Assembly (NCBI RefSeq): GCF_901000735.1
Contig: NC_081545.1
Location: 34,031,634 to 34,095,633, forward strand
Length of the DNA stretch: 64,000 nt
Source: Corylus avellana
Taxonomy: Eukaryota > Streptophyta > Magnoliopsida > Fagales > Betulaceae
Direction: 5' to 3'
Part shown: in pieces, positions 1-12,917 of the stretch
How the letters are laid out: every line of letters starts with the position of its first letter
How positions within the stretch are numbered: position 1 is the stretch's first letter
Notes under the pieces: generated by a model
Told to the model about the DNA's origin: nothing
What the model saw: only the letters and a program-made list of their open reading frames with translations
The model's database searches: none
Program-made: the position numbers and the translations under genes

Positions 1-1791
1 CATTGAGAGAAATAAACATGACCTCACAAAAATACAGACCCCACCAAAATACACTTCTATCAAAAACACTTTTTCAAACTAAAAGCACAAGACACTTACC
101 CAAATGCATTAACAATCACAAGTGTGGATTTTTTAACTTTTAGATTAGGTCAAGTTACTTCGACATCACGAAAAACTCACAATTATCCCAAAAACCTAAG
201 CCGGTAGAAAATGGAAAAATCAATGACTCAATCAATATTCTGCCAATTCAAACTTATGAGAAGGCCAGTGCTAACTCAACCCTTAGGCAATTTAGGCTGT
301 TGCTTAAGGCCTACAATTAATAATTGGAATGTGCCCACTTTTTTACTTTTTTATTTTCACATTCATGAAAGTCACATGCATAAGGTGGCAACGTCAATTT
401 CAATTAATTAAAATAAAATATTATTTAATTAATATTTAAATATAAATATAAAAAGCATCTCACTTAAACTTGTCCCTTAAAGCTTCATAATGTGGGTCCG
501 GATGGATAAGGCTATCCTCAATTATACCCGCTGCTTCGGGATGTTTGAGTTGAATGATTGCTGATGATAATATAATTAATTAATCATAATAACTAAAAAA
601 ATACTGTAGCGGGCCCGTGAAGATATTCAATGGTTATCCCCATAAGCTTTGCTTTATCAATTATCATAATAATCTGTGGCAGTCAACACTTTTTGCGTGT
701 GACTCACCCAACCCAAGTATGATCATCCTGATCAGTGATCCCAGATCGTGACGTACCGTCTGGTTGTGGGAAGGGATTCCACACATCAACGATCACCCAA
801 TACGAATAATCCAAACATTTACTACCGTCCGATCATACGAATTTCAACCCCAAAGTTGGAGAGAAAAGAAACAAAGAAATTGGCAAACAACAAGAAGAAC
901 AGAAGTATTGCAAATCAAATTCAAAATTGGTTCATGGACATCAAAATTAGAACCACATGCATAAAGGAAATTCTTACATGGAGATTCCTAGTGACCCCTG
1001 AGGAAGCAACGGCTTTAATCGCAGAAGTAGCAGCACCCTTCATCGCCATCTCTCTCGCTCTCAAATATATATATATATAGGGAGAAAGAAAAGGCTTTCA
1101 ATGGAGTCTCTGTTTTCTGCAGCACAAAGAAGCCGGACTCCCCTACTTATACACAACTAAGTCCACTGTACAAGATCAACTTTTTTTTTTCTTTCTTTTC
1201 TTGGTAGGCCACTTGGGAGTCTGGCGAAGTCGAAATTGGCTGTAGTTTCTTCCTCTATTCGTTGCTTCACGGTTCCAATTATATGCATGATGTGCACGTG
1301 TGGCTCTGTGCTGCCGGATAAACATCGCCATGTCATCGAGTGCTATTTATGATTTCACCAACGACCAAATGACAATTAAAAAGTTTATGAAAATTTTATA
1401 TAATTTCTTTGAATTATTACTCAATTAATAAAGTTTTTTTCAAATTTTTAATTATGATTATGTCTTACTCAAACTATTGAAAATTATTAATGTTTACCCT
1501 TAATAAAATTTAAAAATTTTAAAAATTAAGAAAGAGAGTGGAATTTTTTTTTTTAAAAAAAAATTATCTTTTTTTTTTTTTTAAGAAACAAAAATTGTTA
1601 TTATTTATTTTCGAATTTATGGGAATATTTTTGTTTTTTTTTTTAGACAAAAATTGGTGGTCTTTTTTGTCTTTTTGCTTACTTTGGAGGATATTGACAA
1701 TAATTACACTCTATTAAATTGAAAAATAAAAGAAATAGATGATGCTTATTAAAGTATAATAGTTTGTTTGTTTATTTTTTTTACCTTAAAT
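1..1791. other. intergenic, AT-rich; no confirmed gene
   Basis: This stretch is AT-rich, with long T/A homopolymers around 1530-1650 and a short AT repeat at 1067-1079. I found no reading frame resembling a known protein. The only gene-like signal is a possible minus-strand first exon at 978-1049, listed separately. Confidence 0.6.
978..1049 (-). CDS. possible first exon of an unrecognised minus-strand gene
   Basis: On the minus strand an ATG at 1049 opens 24 codons rich in Ala, Ser, Lys and Arg, with no acidic residue. They end at a good donor (CAT|GTAAG) at 978/977. A TATATATA tract lies just upstream at 1079-1067. The composition would suit an organelle presequence. No continuing exon was found between 1 and 977, so this may be chance. 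I do not recognise the protein. Confidence 0.2.
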
Positions 1792-2689
1792 TAGGGCTGA
1801 GCAAATTTTCCGATTAGTCGACGATCGATCGTGTTATGACCGTAACCGCCCCGACGCCGACCGACACCAACTACCAGCCGGCCGGTAGGCGATAAACTTT
1901 TAAGATTTTCAACATTGTCGGTTCGGTAGACGGAAGAGCTTTTACATAAGTTGGTTTTCGACCGACACCAAACCGACAATACCTGTTAATACATATATAA
2001 CGCATATCCTTGATGAATCAACTGTGACTCTGCGGCTTTAAAAAAAAAAAAAAAACTGTGACTCTGCAATATTTGAGAAGTAATGGAGGAAGAAACTTGT
2101 GCTGGTGGAAGAAGAAGATGAAACGCATATGCGACATTCGACTGACATTATTCATTTATTTATTGCAAAATTATTGTTGTCTTATTTTATTTCCACTTCC
2201 CCAAATAATGTTATTTTTTTATTACAAAAGTTGTTATTATTTGTATTATTTTATTTCCCACTTTCCCAAATAATGTCTACTTTTTCTTTTTCATTTGTCT
2301 TATTTCAGGATGTTGTCGGATACTTGTCCATATACTCCATGCTCCCATTTACGCCTAATTCTATTCCCAAGGCTCCAAGATGTCATCTCCACCGCCCATT
2401 TGTTTACCCTAATGAAAAACAAAATATTGCTCATCTTCTTCTCCTTCTCTGCAAAAACGTCTCAAACGTTAAAACTTCTTCCTCAACTATCTCGACAAAA
2501 TGGGCGAACAACAACAATATTTCTACCGAAATTCATTTCGACTTATCAACCAACATCTTAACCGACTTATCGGTGACGGAACAAAAGCTTGGCGGAAGAA
2601 GTTGATAAATTTACCGGCTTTACCGACTTTGGGGCGAAACAAAAAATTTTCTTCCACGACTGACCGTAACCAACCGACGATCACCCCTA
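1792..2689. mobile_element. hAT-like non-autonomous DNA transposon
   Basis: The element starts TAGGGCTGAGC and ends, on the other strand, TAGGGGTGATC, which are imperfect terminal inverted repeats of the plant hAT type. Flanking 8-bp sequences CCTTAAAT (1784-1791) and ACTTAAAT (2690-2697) match at 7 of 8 positions, the target-site duplication length expected for hAT. GC-rich CCGAC/CGGT-type subterminal blocks lie inside both ends (about 1820-1980 and 2520-2680). No transposase frame is visible, and the small ORFs inside look meaningless. Confidence 0.7.
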
Positions 2690-3370
2690 ACTTAAATGTC
2701 TTTCTTGTGTTTTTTTTTTGTGTCCTCTTCCTATATAGGTATAGCCCTCCTCCCCCTCCTCATGAACTCACCTACATTGGTGAACCACATCAAAAGACAT
2801 TATACCATTGTTTTACAAAAAACTTATCGCTATAATAAGGTCATAATAAAGTGGAATTATATATATTAGAAAAAAAAAAAAGTGGAATTATATATAAATA
2901 CATTACATTATACCATTCATTTGAAATATACATCCATTGAACTATCAAGTAATTCACAATGAAACTTGGTATATATGGAGATAAATAAGCTTGGTGCTAA
3001 TTACGTACCATAAAGGCTCACTCCATAAAAATCAGCCATAAACCCAAAAGATGCTATGAATTCTTCTATTTTTTTATTTTTTGTCCATCACTTTTGTAAA
3101 TTTATTATTTAATTTGTGAAATTTACATATGAGTCCATATATTCAATGGTGAATTTGTTTATCTCTTATAGAGAGATGAACAAACTAAATAAATGGTATT
3201 ATTTAGTTTGATTTTGTTTATCTCATTAGTTTTATTTAGTTTGAATTTGTCACACCAAATTCTTCACATGTATATATTATTTTTAAAAGAAAAATATTAA
3301 GTATTATTTTAGTGTTTTTATAGTATCCTTTTAATTATGATATAACTTTTAAAATTACCAATAAATTAAA

Positions 3371-3405
<35 letters not shown>

Positions 3406-4075
3406 GATAATTGAGAGAGAATTTGCTTGCCACCGCAGCGACAACAAAAGGAATCTGAAGCCACATGGTCAGGGTGGGCCCGGTGGGGGATCCATTGCTC
3501 GTGATGGTTCACCTAATGACTTTAAAGAGTCAGCATTCAACCCCGTGGCAAATTACAATTTGTCCGCCGCCTTCGGCAATTTCAATTTTGGCCTTTCGGT
3601 CATGCACTCGCCAACCATAGCATGAGGGGGGTACTTCGGTCATTTGAAGAAGGAGAGAATCCAATGTGGAAGGGATAAGTATTAACAATTGTCTTACGTT
3701 TGCAGAGACGTCCTCACCAGTTAGAACCTCATCCTTGCATTGGAGGGCTTAGATTATGACCTATTCTGGTGGAGGTGAGTAATGCTGGTTAGGGACCATT
3801 CTTTTAAAAAAAATAATAAAAAAATTGTGACTTTTAAAATCATTATTAAATCAAAATCTAGTGGTAGTTTTAAGAATTACGTTAACTTTAAGAAAATTAA
3901 AAAAATGAGTAATGCAGATAATGACTTTTAAAATTATAAATAGATCAAAATTTAATAATAATAATAATAATAATAATCTCAAATTTAATAATAATTTTAA
4001 AAGTCCCATTACATTGGGAATAACACAAGGATGATAAAATATTTCCTAACATTAATACTCAATAGAGGTTGGTCA

Positions 4076-4182
4076 AGTCCCCAAGGGGTAACTCAATCGA
4101 CTGTGGACTACGCCTAATAAAACGGATATCACTAACTCGAATCCCCCCTTCTCCTTCCCTTGTAGACATATCAAAAAACAAA
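4076..4182 (+). mobile_element. tRNA-derived SINE with perfect 15-bp TSD
   Basis: A 107-bp element is flanked by a perfect 15-bp direct repeat, AATAGAGGTTGGTCA, at 4061-4075 and 4183-4197. The 5' part has a pol III A-box-like GGTAACTCAATCGACTG and a B-box-like CTAACTCGAATCC. The 3' end is TGTAGACATATC followed by an A-rich tail. Related elements at 26655, 33770, 5164 (minus) and 49432 (minus) share the body. Confidence 0.8.
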
Positions 4183-5163
4183 AATAGAGGTTGGTCAGTC
4201 TATTTCAAGTAAGACATAGATGGGTTGTTTTAGAAGTTTTTATTGTGCCTTGACCTTGACTTGATATATTATCATTGGACTTGTGATAAAACAATATTGA
4301 ATTTTGATCAAATTGTAATTTTTAAAACTATTTTAGAGTGGAGTTATAAATCATGAAAAAATGGCCATTTTTCCAATATACGTGATAATGAAAAATTGCA
4401 TAACTTTTTGACGTATTAAAACTAATTAAAAAAAAAAAAAAAGTGTCAATTGACTCAATTGTCATCTTGTGAGGGGGGAACCTTTTAATGGTAGGAGTTT
4501 TTTAAAAATTTATTTATGGTGACACCCCTATCGGGTCTGCGATTAAATGTAACAGAACTAAATTTTAACTATAAAATAATTACTCTCTATTTCACTTCAC
4601 TTGAAAATGGAGACGAACTAAATTTTTTTTTTTTTTTAGGATCATATGATATAGTTTTGTTGATGGACAAAGTTTTCCTATATTTATGAGAAAGTCTTTC
4701 AATTCAATTTGGTAAAGTGACACATGATCTTATAATACATACTTTTTTTACATGTATTTTTAAAAGATAAATGCTACATGTATTTCTAACTGCTTTATTT
4801 TTTAATTGGGCAATAAAAATTACCATTAGTATAAAATATACAAATTAATCCTTCCAAAATCTAATTATGAGTATAAAATTAGACTGCGAATGGCCACCTA
4901 GCTGAGGTTAGCTCTAGTAAAATACCAATTTTTTATGGAGGGTAGGGATGTAATTTGGGCAAGCTAGCCCAACTGAAACATTGGGCCTTCTTAACATTGG
5001 AAACTTTCAAGTTTTTCTCGTGCTTGGGTTGCCTTTGTTTAGATCACATGGGTCGTTTTGGATTAGGGCTGAGATGGCTACAGCTCAAGCCCATCCCAAC
5101 TTTTTGATATACTTATAATATATCATTGACACACACATTCATACTCAACTATTAAAATAGAGT

Positions 5164-5289
5164 TTTTTTTTTATTTTATTTTATTTTTTTTATTTTTACA
5201 TGTCCGCACAAGATCAGGGAGATGATTCGAACTAGTAACCTCCACTCCATTAAGCGTGGTCTTAGCCGATTAAACTACCACTTAGAAAC
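5164..5289 (-). mobile_element. tRNA-derived SINE (minus strand)
   Basis: The element is flanked by AAAATAGAGT at 5154-5163 and 5290-5299. The T-rich left end (5164-5200) is the tail of a minus-strand insertion. Read on minus, the body has a tRNA-like head (TTTAATCGGCTAAG), a B-box-like AGTTCGAATCATC, and the family 3' end (GACATGT then A-rich). Same family as the SINE at 4076. Confidence 0.75.
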
Positions 5290-6112
5290 AAAATAGAGTA
5301 TTTTTAAAAGTTCATTTTGTGTCCCTTTCAAAATGAGGTAATTTTTAAAATTATTAATTGATCATTATTAAATTTTAATCAATTCTTAAAATGACACAAG
5401 AGTGACTTATAGCATTATTCATTAAAATATACAGTTTTCAAAACACAAACTGCAATTCGATTTTAAAAATTGCAGTTCAAATTTTAAAATCGTTCATTTT
5501 TAAAAAAATGCATCACCTTGTTTGTGTTGCGAAAAAATGAAATACCTTTAATGATTTTGTTTAAAACACACTTTGTCATTTTAATGATTTAAAGTGAAAT
5601 ACATATTTGTCATCAATTTGTTTTTTCATGTTTTCAAATTAAATACCTTTAGCGATTTTGTTTAAAACACACGTTTATAGTAATATTCATTTGGACAAAA
5701 ATTTCTTACAAACTAGGTTTAAGGAAAATTGTTTAAACTCATTCTTTAAAAGTGTCACGTGTTTTTTAGTATGTCAAAAATATTTTAGTTTTTAAATATT
5801 ATTAAAAAGATGTACTTCTCACATACATAAATATTTTACAAACTGTGTTGTAGGAAAATTTATCGAATTTACCCTCTAAAAGTATTATGTATCCCTTAGT
5901 ACGTGAGGAGTACATTTTTTTTAATAGCGTAAATAAATAAAAAATGTAATTCTCATGGCCTTAAATTTTCTACAAACTATGTTGTATTAGTCTCTAAAAA
6001 TGTCATATATCCCTTGACCAATGGTTGACCAAAACAGAATAGGACCCAAGTAAAAACATACGCGACACTGCGAGAAACCAGGCACGTTGGGATTCACTAC
6101 AGTGAGTTACCG

Positions 6113-7063
6113 ATGGACTCGTCGGCGTCTCAGACGCCAACCGTGAGTCAGCGCGACCAATGGATGGTCGAGCATCGGATTTTCCAGATATACGACTTCT
6201 TCGGCGGCCTTCCTCGGAAAGCCCAATCCGCCATGTATGACGATTCTCTCCCTCCTCGCTAGGGTTTCTTAACGATTCAAACGTAATTTCCATTTATATA
6301 AGAATTCATCGAATGAAAATTTGCTAAATTTGTTGATAGGTTGGAGCTCCAGCGTGAGAATCACATGGAGTACCTAATCAAAGGTCTCAAGCGACTCGAG
6401 CCTTCATTTTCCGTCTTGGATGCCAAGTACCTCTCTCTCTCTTTCTCTCTCTCTCTCAATCTGTATTCAATCGCTGGGCTGTGTATACTAAATGCTAAAC
6501 AGTCTTCGATTTTATGCTGTGCTTGTCCGTCTAGTGATATACAATGGGCTCCAAGTGATTTGTTTCATAATTGAGCAGCACTAGAATGTGAAATAGAGTT
6601 TAATTTATCCCGATTACTAAGTCATAATTGCTAGCAAGCCCTAGCTTGTCCAGATTTTGTGTGCCGGAGGATCCTATTTCACTTCGAGCTTGGGTATAAT
6701 TACGAAGCTCGTGTGCTAAGTTGAGCTACAATAGAAGCTTATTAATTAATTAATTAATTAATTTAAATTAAATATTGGCACTACGTTTCTCTTCATGGGA
6801 TGTTCTTGTGACACAATATTTATTTGTGTACTGTAAGTTGTTCTTATATTGTGTTTTCTGTGCTGAATTTTGCTCTGTCCAGTCGACCTTGGCTTTGCTA
6901 CTGGATCTTGCACTCGATAGCGTTACTTGGGGAGTGTGTTGAGCCTGAACTAGAAGACAATGTCGTTGACTTTCTTAGCCATTGTCAGGTATGCAGTCTC
7001 AGTCAGAGCTTTTTGCATTGTTATGCTTCAAAAACTATTCATGTTCACTATATTGTGTAGTTC

Positions 7064-7097
<34 letters not shown>

Positions 7098-10000
7098 AAG
7101 TATTTGTTAGCAGCTTACTAGCATCATAGAAATAGGTGTCACATTTGGACAGATACATCCTTGGCCTGTTTTTTAGAACTTATCATTGGAAACTCAGCGT
7201 ATATTCCCATTGTTTTCTTCTTAATTATAAATCCTATTTTCTTTTGCTTAGAAGGAGTTTAATTTGGGAGGATTTGTTGCTTCACTGGAAGTGTCTAGTA
7301 TCCTCCATTCTGTGGTGTAAAAGCCCTTGATGCCTCTAGAAACCACAAGGCCTGTAGTCCTAATCATAGAGTTCAACGTGTACCCTTGTTGTACTTATTT
7401 AAGTTTAATGCTTGTTAGTCCATTATCTTACATATATCCCCTTTATTATGTATTTTCGGTAATGTGCAACCCCCACATAATTGGCCCTCATCTTTCCTTT
7501 CTTTGCTTCGCTTTTGATTTTGTTGTTACCTTATACTTGCAGGATCCAAATGGTGGATATGGTGGCGGACCTGGACAGGCAAGTAAATGTTCCATTTTAT
7601 GGCAAGATAATGTGTCATTTAATGTCTTTATTATAAACATTAACCTAGATGATTCTGCTCAGATGCCGCATCTTGCAACAACTTATGCTGCAGTAAATGC
7701 ACTTATTACCGTGGGTGGTGAGAGATCTTTGTCATCAATAAATAGGTGGTCTGTCATGCTCCTTTGAAGCAACTCACTTCTTTTGCAATAGTGCTTTTTT
7801 GGAGCCATTTGAAACTGAATGCCATGAATTTTGAAATATTTTGCAGAGAAAAATTATACATGTTTTTGCGTCGAATGAAAGACCCAAGTGGGCCCTTCAG
7901 GTGTGACATCATACTACAGGAACTGATTCTACATGGATGCCATCTATTTTTTTTTTCCCTGCATTTTCAAGAGAATGTCTTTGTATTTCACCTCTATTTA
8001 TTCCTCTGTTTAGATTTTTTCCATCCCTCCTTCCTGGTCGGTGAGGTTTTTAGAGTTAGGGCTATAAATTTATGTTATGGTCATTATTTAATGGTTACTA
8101 TTTGTATCCTACGTGTAGATTGTGATTATTGAGCTCCAAATGATGACTTTTTAATATCATAAATCACCATTTGTCAGGATGCATGATGCAGGAGAAATCG
8201 ATGTTCGGGCTTGCTACACTGCCATCTCTGTAAGTTAGCCTCTCTCTCTCTCTCTCTTTCTCCCTCTCCCTACACATGCATACACATGCACATCTTCTCA
8301 TCCCTATATGGCTCAAACAACACAAATACTTGTTACACATAAGAATGCTACACTTAAATTGCGTCACTTAATTTACATGGCATGATGTTCAAGATTAGAT
8401 TTTGTTTTAGAAGTGATTGCTCATCTATCGTTGGGTTGATTAGGGCACAGGATTCTGTAAAAGTTAAGGCCTTAGGGACAATAAATGTTTCTATAGGTTC
8501 TTGAAATTTTGTGAACTTGCTAATGTTTACCCTGGTACCATTTGTTAATTTGTTCCAGTCCAGTGCTTGATTATTTTGGCAGATCTCCCCAATTCATATT
8601 TTCCATTGGTTTTTATCTATGTCTCCACCATTAGAATTGTCTCATCAAACCTTTTATGGTAGTTTTGTTCATAAATCTTTTTTTAATAATTTTTTTTTCC
8701 TGATTTCGTAATCTATGGACAACTCTCTTTTTGTTCGATCAGGTTGCAAGTTTTCTTAACATATTGGACAATGAACTGGTTCAGAATGTTGGAGATTACA
8801 TTGTAAGGTTGGTCTCTAGCATCCATTAATTTTGATTTGGTGCTAAGCTAGCTGCTTCAACATTCTTTTCATTCTTATATTTTTAGTGAAATCAATATTA
8901 TCAACTAATATAATCCAAAAAATACATCTTTGTATAGTGATGTTTAATTCTTCATGAAATGCTGTCATTCTTTAGGGTCTGATCTTGCTTATAGGTGCTC
9001 CCAGCTCCCATGGTTCAAAGCATGAGGAATGACCATTCGGATTTTCTTCAAAAGGTCTACTTGACATGAATTAGGAGTTAATGAAACTGTTCACAGGAAT
9101 CCTTTCACAAAATTATCAACTAATTAGAATGGTTTGTTATTAGACCATGATATTTGATTCACCGAATATACCATTATTGTATACTCTTCCATATGTGGGA
9201 TAGGGATAGAGAAAGAGGAAAACACTGAAGATTTCTCATAGTATTTGTGATCCAAAAATCAATCTAGTTTATTTTGTACCTTTTGCTCAATGAGAAAATG
9301 GGCCAGATTCTACAAGATTAAACCTATGGGACTTAAGGAACGTTGGAAGGGAATAAAAAAAAACAATTAGAAAAGAGAGGGAAAATAATAATAAAAATAA
9401 GTAAATAAAAATGAAGAGAGGAGATTCTTATATTGGTTTCTCTCCTCTTCATATATTGTCTCCCTTTTTTCTAATAGTACTGAAATGGTACAATTGAAAT
9501 TTAAAGATGAGAAGGGAGAATTTTTCTTCTTGTATGACTCATAAAAGAAGTGAATTGGAATTGACTTTTTTGAAGTTATTTAGAATCTTGTCCTTCACTA
9601 GGTTTAGTATTTTTTACATTGTAAAGTGGCTATCAATTTCCGATGAGTACTAGTGCAATTAATATGTGGTACCTGTTTTGGAAAGCTTTTGTCTGCTTTC
9701 ACTCCTTGGTTTTGATGGCAATAAGTTAAATTCGCCTGCACAAAGATTTAAATAGTATTATTGGATTGCTTACTTAAATTTTGTCCTTTCAATAATTGAC
9801 TGGTTAATATAAGTAGTTGATAGTTTTTTACTCTGTCATCTCTCTGTAGGTGTCAGACTTATGAAGGTGGCATTGCTGGGGAACCTGGTGCTGAAGCTCA
9901 TGGTGGGTATGTTTCGTACCTATTTTATCTTCCCCTACGTATCTGTTTAGCTGGTTCTCACAGTTCATTCTCAAGGTTGCCTCTCACAGATTTGACAATT

Positions 10001-11523
10001 TGATTATCAGGTACACCTTTTGTGGTTTCGCCACAATGATTCTGATCAATGAGGCTAATCGTTTGGACTTGGCTGGTTTACTTGTAAGACATCTTTGTCT
10101 CTCTTTATGGTGATTAAGATAAGTTATTTCAGTATCTGGCTCTGTATAACGTGGTGGAACAATTTTGTTGTATTGCTTTTGGTTTTATCTGTTGTGTTTA
10201 TCATTAACATTTCTCTTGTGATTATTTCTGTGAACATGCTTTTTAAATCTGTCTTTATCAAATGTCTGCTATTGGTAGGATTGGGTCGCATTTCGGCAAG
10301 GTAAGGAGTGTGGATTTCAGGGGAGAACAAATAAATTGATTGATAGTTGCTATTCATTTTGGCAGGTAATTCTCTCTCTCCCACCCACCCTCCCTTCCCC
10401 CTCCTTCTCTATTTTTCTTGTCAGTGTTCCTTCTGATTTATAGTGGAATTAATATAAAAGAGTGACCAGGGAGGCGTGTTTGCACTGTTACAAAGATTTC
10501 ATTCTACGCTTGATGAACAACTTGCACTCCCGCATTCTGGAGAAGGAGACTGCACCAATGATAGCCAAAAAACTGGTATAGCCTCTGGTATATCTGAAGA
10601 GGAAGACAGTTTAAAATTTTCCTGTTGTTGTCTGTAACTCTTTCCACTTCATTTATTAGGAGATTATATTTAAACTTCCATTCTCGCTTGTCTGCAGGCC
10701 TGAATGCTTCATGTCCAGTAAATTTAAACAGTATTGGCTATAATTTCATCAAGCAACCTGCCGAAACAGAACCTCTTTTTCACAGCTTGGCTTTGCAACA
10801 ATACATACTTTTATGTGGGCAGGTGTGGATTTGACCTATAATTCAACATTGTGGTAACTTGATGCCTGATGGATGGTTGTCTGTGATTTCTGTATGCCTG
10901 ATTATTGCTAATTTGCTTTAGGATTTGTTTGCGAAGGGCCTGAAAAAGGGCGGTCTTTCAAGAATTACTTTTTTCTGCTTTTTAGTGCCATAACCAAATC
11001 TGAACTGAACACTCATCCTTATTTTATCTTTTTGGGAAAGGGAACTTGAAATTTTTGGGCAGTTTTGAGTTCACGATCAACATGTTCAGTTCTTGGAACA
11101 TTTAATTGATGCCCTCGCTGTTCCTGTTAACGGACCACCATTTGATGCCCTCGAATGTTCAATATAGTGAACATTGCATATTTGGCATCCCGATGATTTT
11201 TTGCTTGTTGAAAAATTGTTTTGACATGCTATTATGTATACTGCTTCCAAGGGGTTAATATTCTGACATGATTTGGTTTTTCGCAGGATATTGAAGGCGG
11301 AATGAGAGACAAACCTGGGAAGGGCAGGGACTATTATCACACGTGTTATTCTCTAAGCGGCCTCTCAGGATGTCAGTATAGCTCGGCAGAGGATGAGGAT
11401 TCTCCACCATTGCCTAGTGCGGTAATGGGTCCTTATTCCAATCTCTTGGAACCCATCCACCCTCTCTTCAATGTTGTTTTAGAAAAATACTATGAAGCGC
11501 ACGAATTCTTTGCCATGTCCTAA
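6113..11523 (+). CDS. ERA1: protein farnesyltransferase beta subunit (ERA1)
   Basis: Catalytic beta subunit of cytosolic protein farnesyltransferase, which with the alpha subunit attaches farnesyl to CaaX-box proteins; in Arabidopsis it is ERA1, a negative regulator of ABA signalling. Exons: 6113-6234, 6340-6426, 6883-6988, 7543-7578, 7663-7745, 7847-7900, 8178-8229, 8743-8807, 9850-9906, 10011-10083, 10279-10365, 10470 to about 10575, 10698-10822, 11287-11523, about 429 aa. Prenyltransferase repeats include RPWLCYW, GGYGGGPGQ, CQTYEGGI and GFQGRTNKL. Zinc ligands are present: Asp and Cys in LIDSCYSFWQ (exon 11) and His in DYYHTCYSLSGL (exon 14). All listed exon phases join cleanly. The intron after exon 4 has a GC donor. 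The exon 12 donor is ambiguous: 10575 and 10587 both keep frame, and this is the variable acidic region of the family. The Met at 6113 precedes the conserved SQRDQW motif. Confidence 0.93.
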
Positions 11524-12917
11524 GCAAATCTACTGTTAGGTTACTCAATCTACAGGGCTGAGATGTATAATTCAAATTTCTTCCACCTACAAATTGTTCC
11601 TGTTAGGTTAAGAGAAGTGAATTATGCTGATGATGAACTATTGCGTTACACTCGATATGACATATTACACTTAACCGCGTAGCGTGGATCCTGTAGGTCC
11701 TTTTGAGGGATCTGCAATTCGGGCACTCCAATTCTGGATTTGACCAATAATAACTTTCGCGTAGTTTTTTAAAGAAATGAGATGACAATGAAATATTGCA
11801 TTAGAGGAGGGCTCTGCATTGGAGTTCAAGCCTGGAAAGTGTATCAAACAGAAGCATTTCAAGTGGTAGTGGTGTTGGATGCTGAAGAAACGCTCAATTT
11901 TTAGTGGATATCATGGATATAGCATGTGGATCATTTATTTAGGACCATTGAACCAAGGGTATATATGGCCGGACCCAATTGGTACCAGATTATGAGCTAC
12001 TGAGTTGGAAATACTGCTTTCTAATATCCTAATATAATAGCTTGGAGTCAGTTGAGAGTGACCATTTTGAAGTGACATTTTGCATTTCGATTGGATTTGC
12101 TAAAGCTTTTTGTGCCCACCGACCGGGTATCTAGCTACCAATCAGCACCGAGTACGTGGCCGTGGCGGTGGTGCTCCCCCTATCTTATCCTTACAGTTAC
12201 GTTCCTTTGAGGGCTTAATAGAAAAAGAACATACTTTTACTTTTAATTATATTGGAATAATCTTCTTTTACTTAGATGGGTCTTGGCAAGTCTGTCGATT
12301 TAAGAATGAGATGCTCAAAGTCAAAAAATAATTTATAATTTTTAACTGGGCAGGTCTTAGCGGGTTGATTTGAGAATGAGATGTTCAAAGTTGGTTTTTA
12401 AAATCATAAACCACTTTTCAAAAATTAAAGAAAATTTTTTGCTGTTGGCCATTATTTTATGCCGTCGTAAACACGGTAAAATGCGAAAATATTTTAACCA
12501 TAACCATTTTATGCGGAAAGAGTAGCCTTAATTTAGACAAAAATTTAGTTCAATTAAAAATGCGAGGGAGAATCAACCGCTTGTGCATTTTCTTCTCTTG
12601 GAAGCTATTAATTGGAATCAACTGCTTGTTCCTTTTTTTTTTTTTTGGTAAAAAACTGTTTCATAGAAAACAAACAAAGCGGACTACAAAACACATCCCT
12701 CACTAAGAGGGGAGGGTGGGGGATGATCTTTTTCACTACAGATGGGGATGGAAAGGGGGGGAGAAAAATGAGAAAAAAAAGTGGGAATGCAGCCAGAGAA
12801 AACTCTAGCTGCGGCCTAATAAGTCACATAATGAGCGCAGAAGTTAGTACTTTTGTTAACTTTCCTAACCTCCCATTGAAAAGAAGAAGGAATCAGAGGT
12901 AAAACATCAGAAATTAA
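11524..12917. other. 3' flank of ERA1; no gene seen
   Basis: This contains the ERA1 3' UTR and spacer. A diverged direct repeat lies at about 12276-12320 and 12350-12391 (shared GATTT.AGAATGAGATG.TCAAAGT). Short ORFs here show no recognisable protein. Confidence 0.5.

Larger units (their letters stand above)
2698..6112. other. intergenic; SINEs and microsatellite, no gene seen
   Basis: AT-rich spacer upstream of ERA1. It holds an (AAT)n microsatellite near 3376-3406, two SINEs listed separately, and around 5690-5880 AT-rich sequence resembling decayed copies of the MITE family at 16960. No coding potential was recognised. Confidence 0.6.

Noticed and set aside
2099..2605. 168-codon ORF
   Set aside because: It lies wholly inside the hAT-like element, with low-complexity composition and no transposase motif.
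6003..6293. Minus-strand ORF opposite ERA1 exon 1
   Set aside because: Antisense shadow of the GC-rich first exon.
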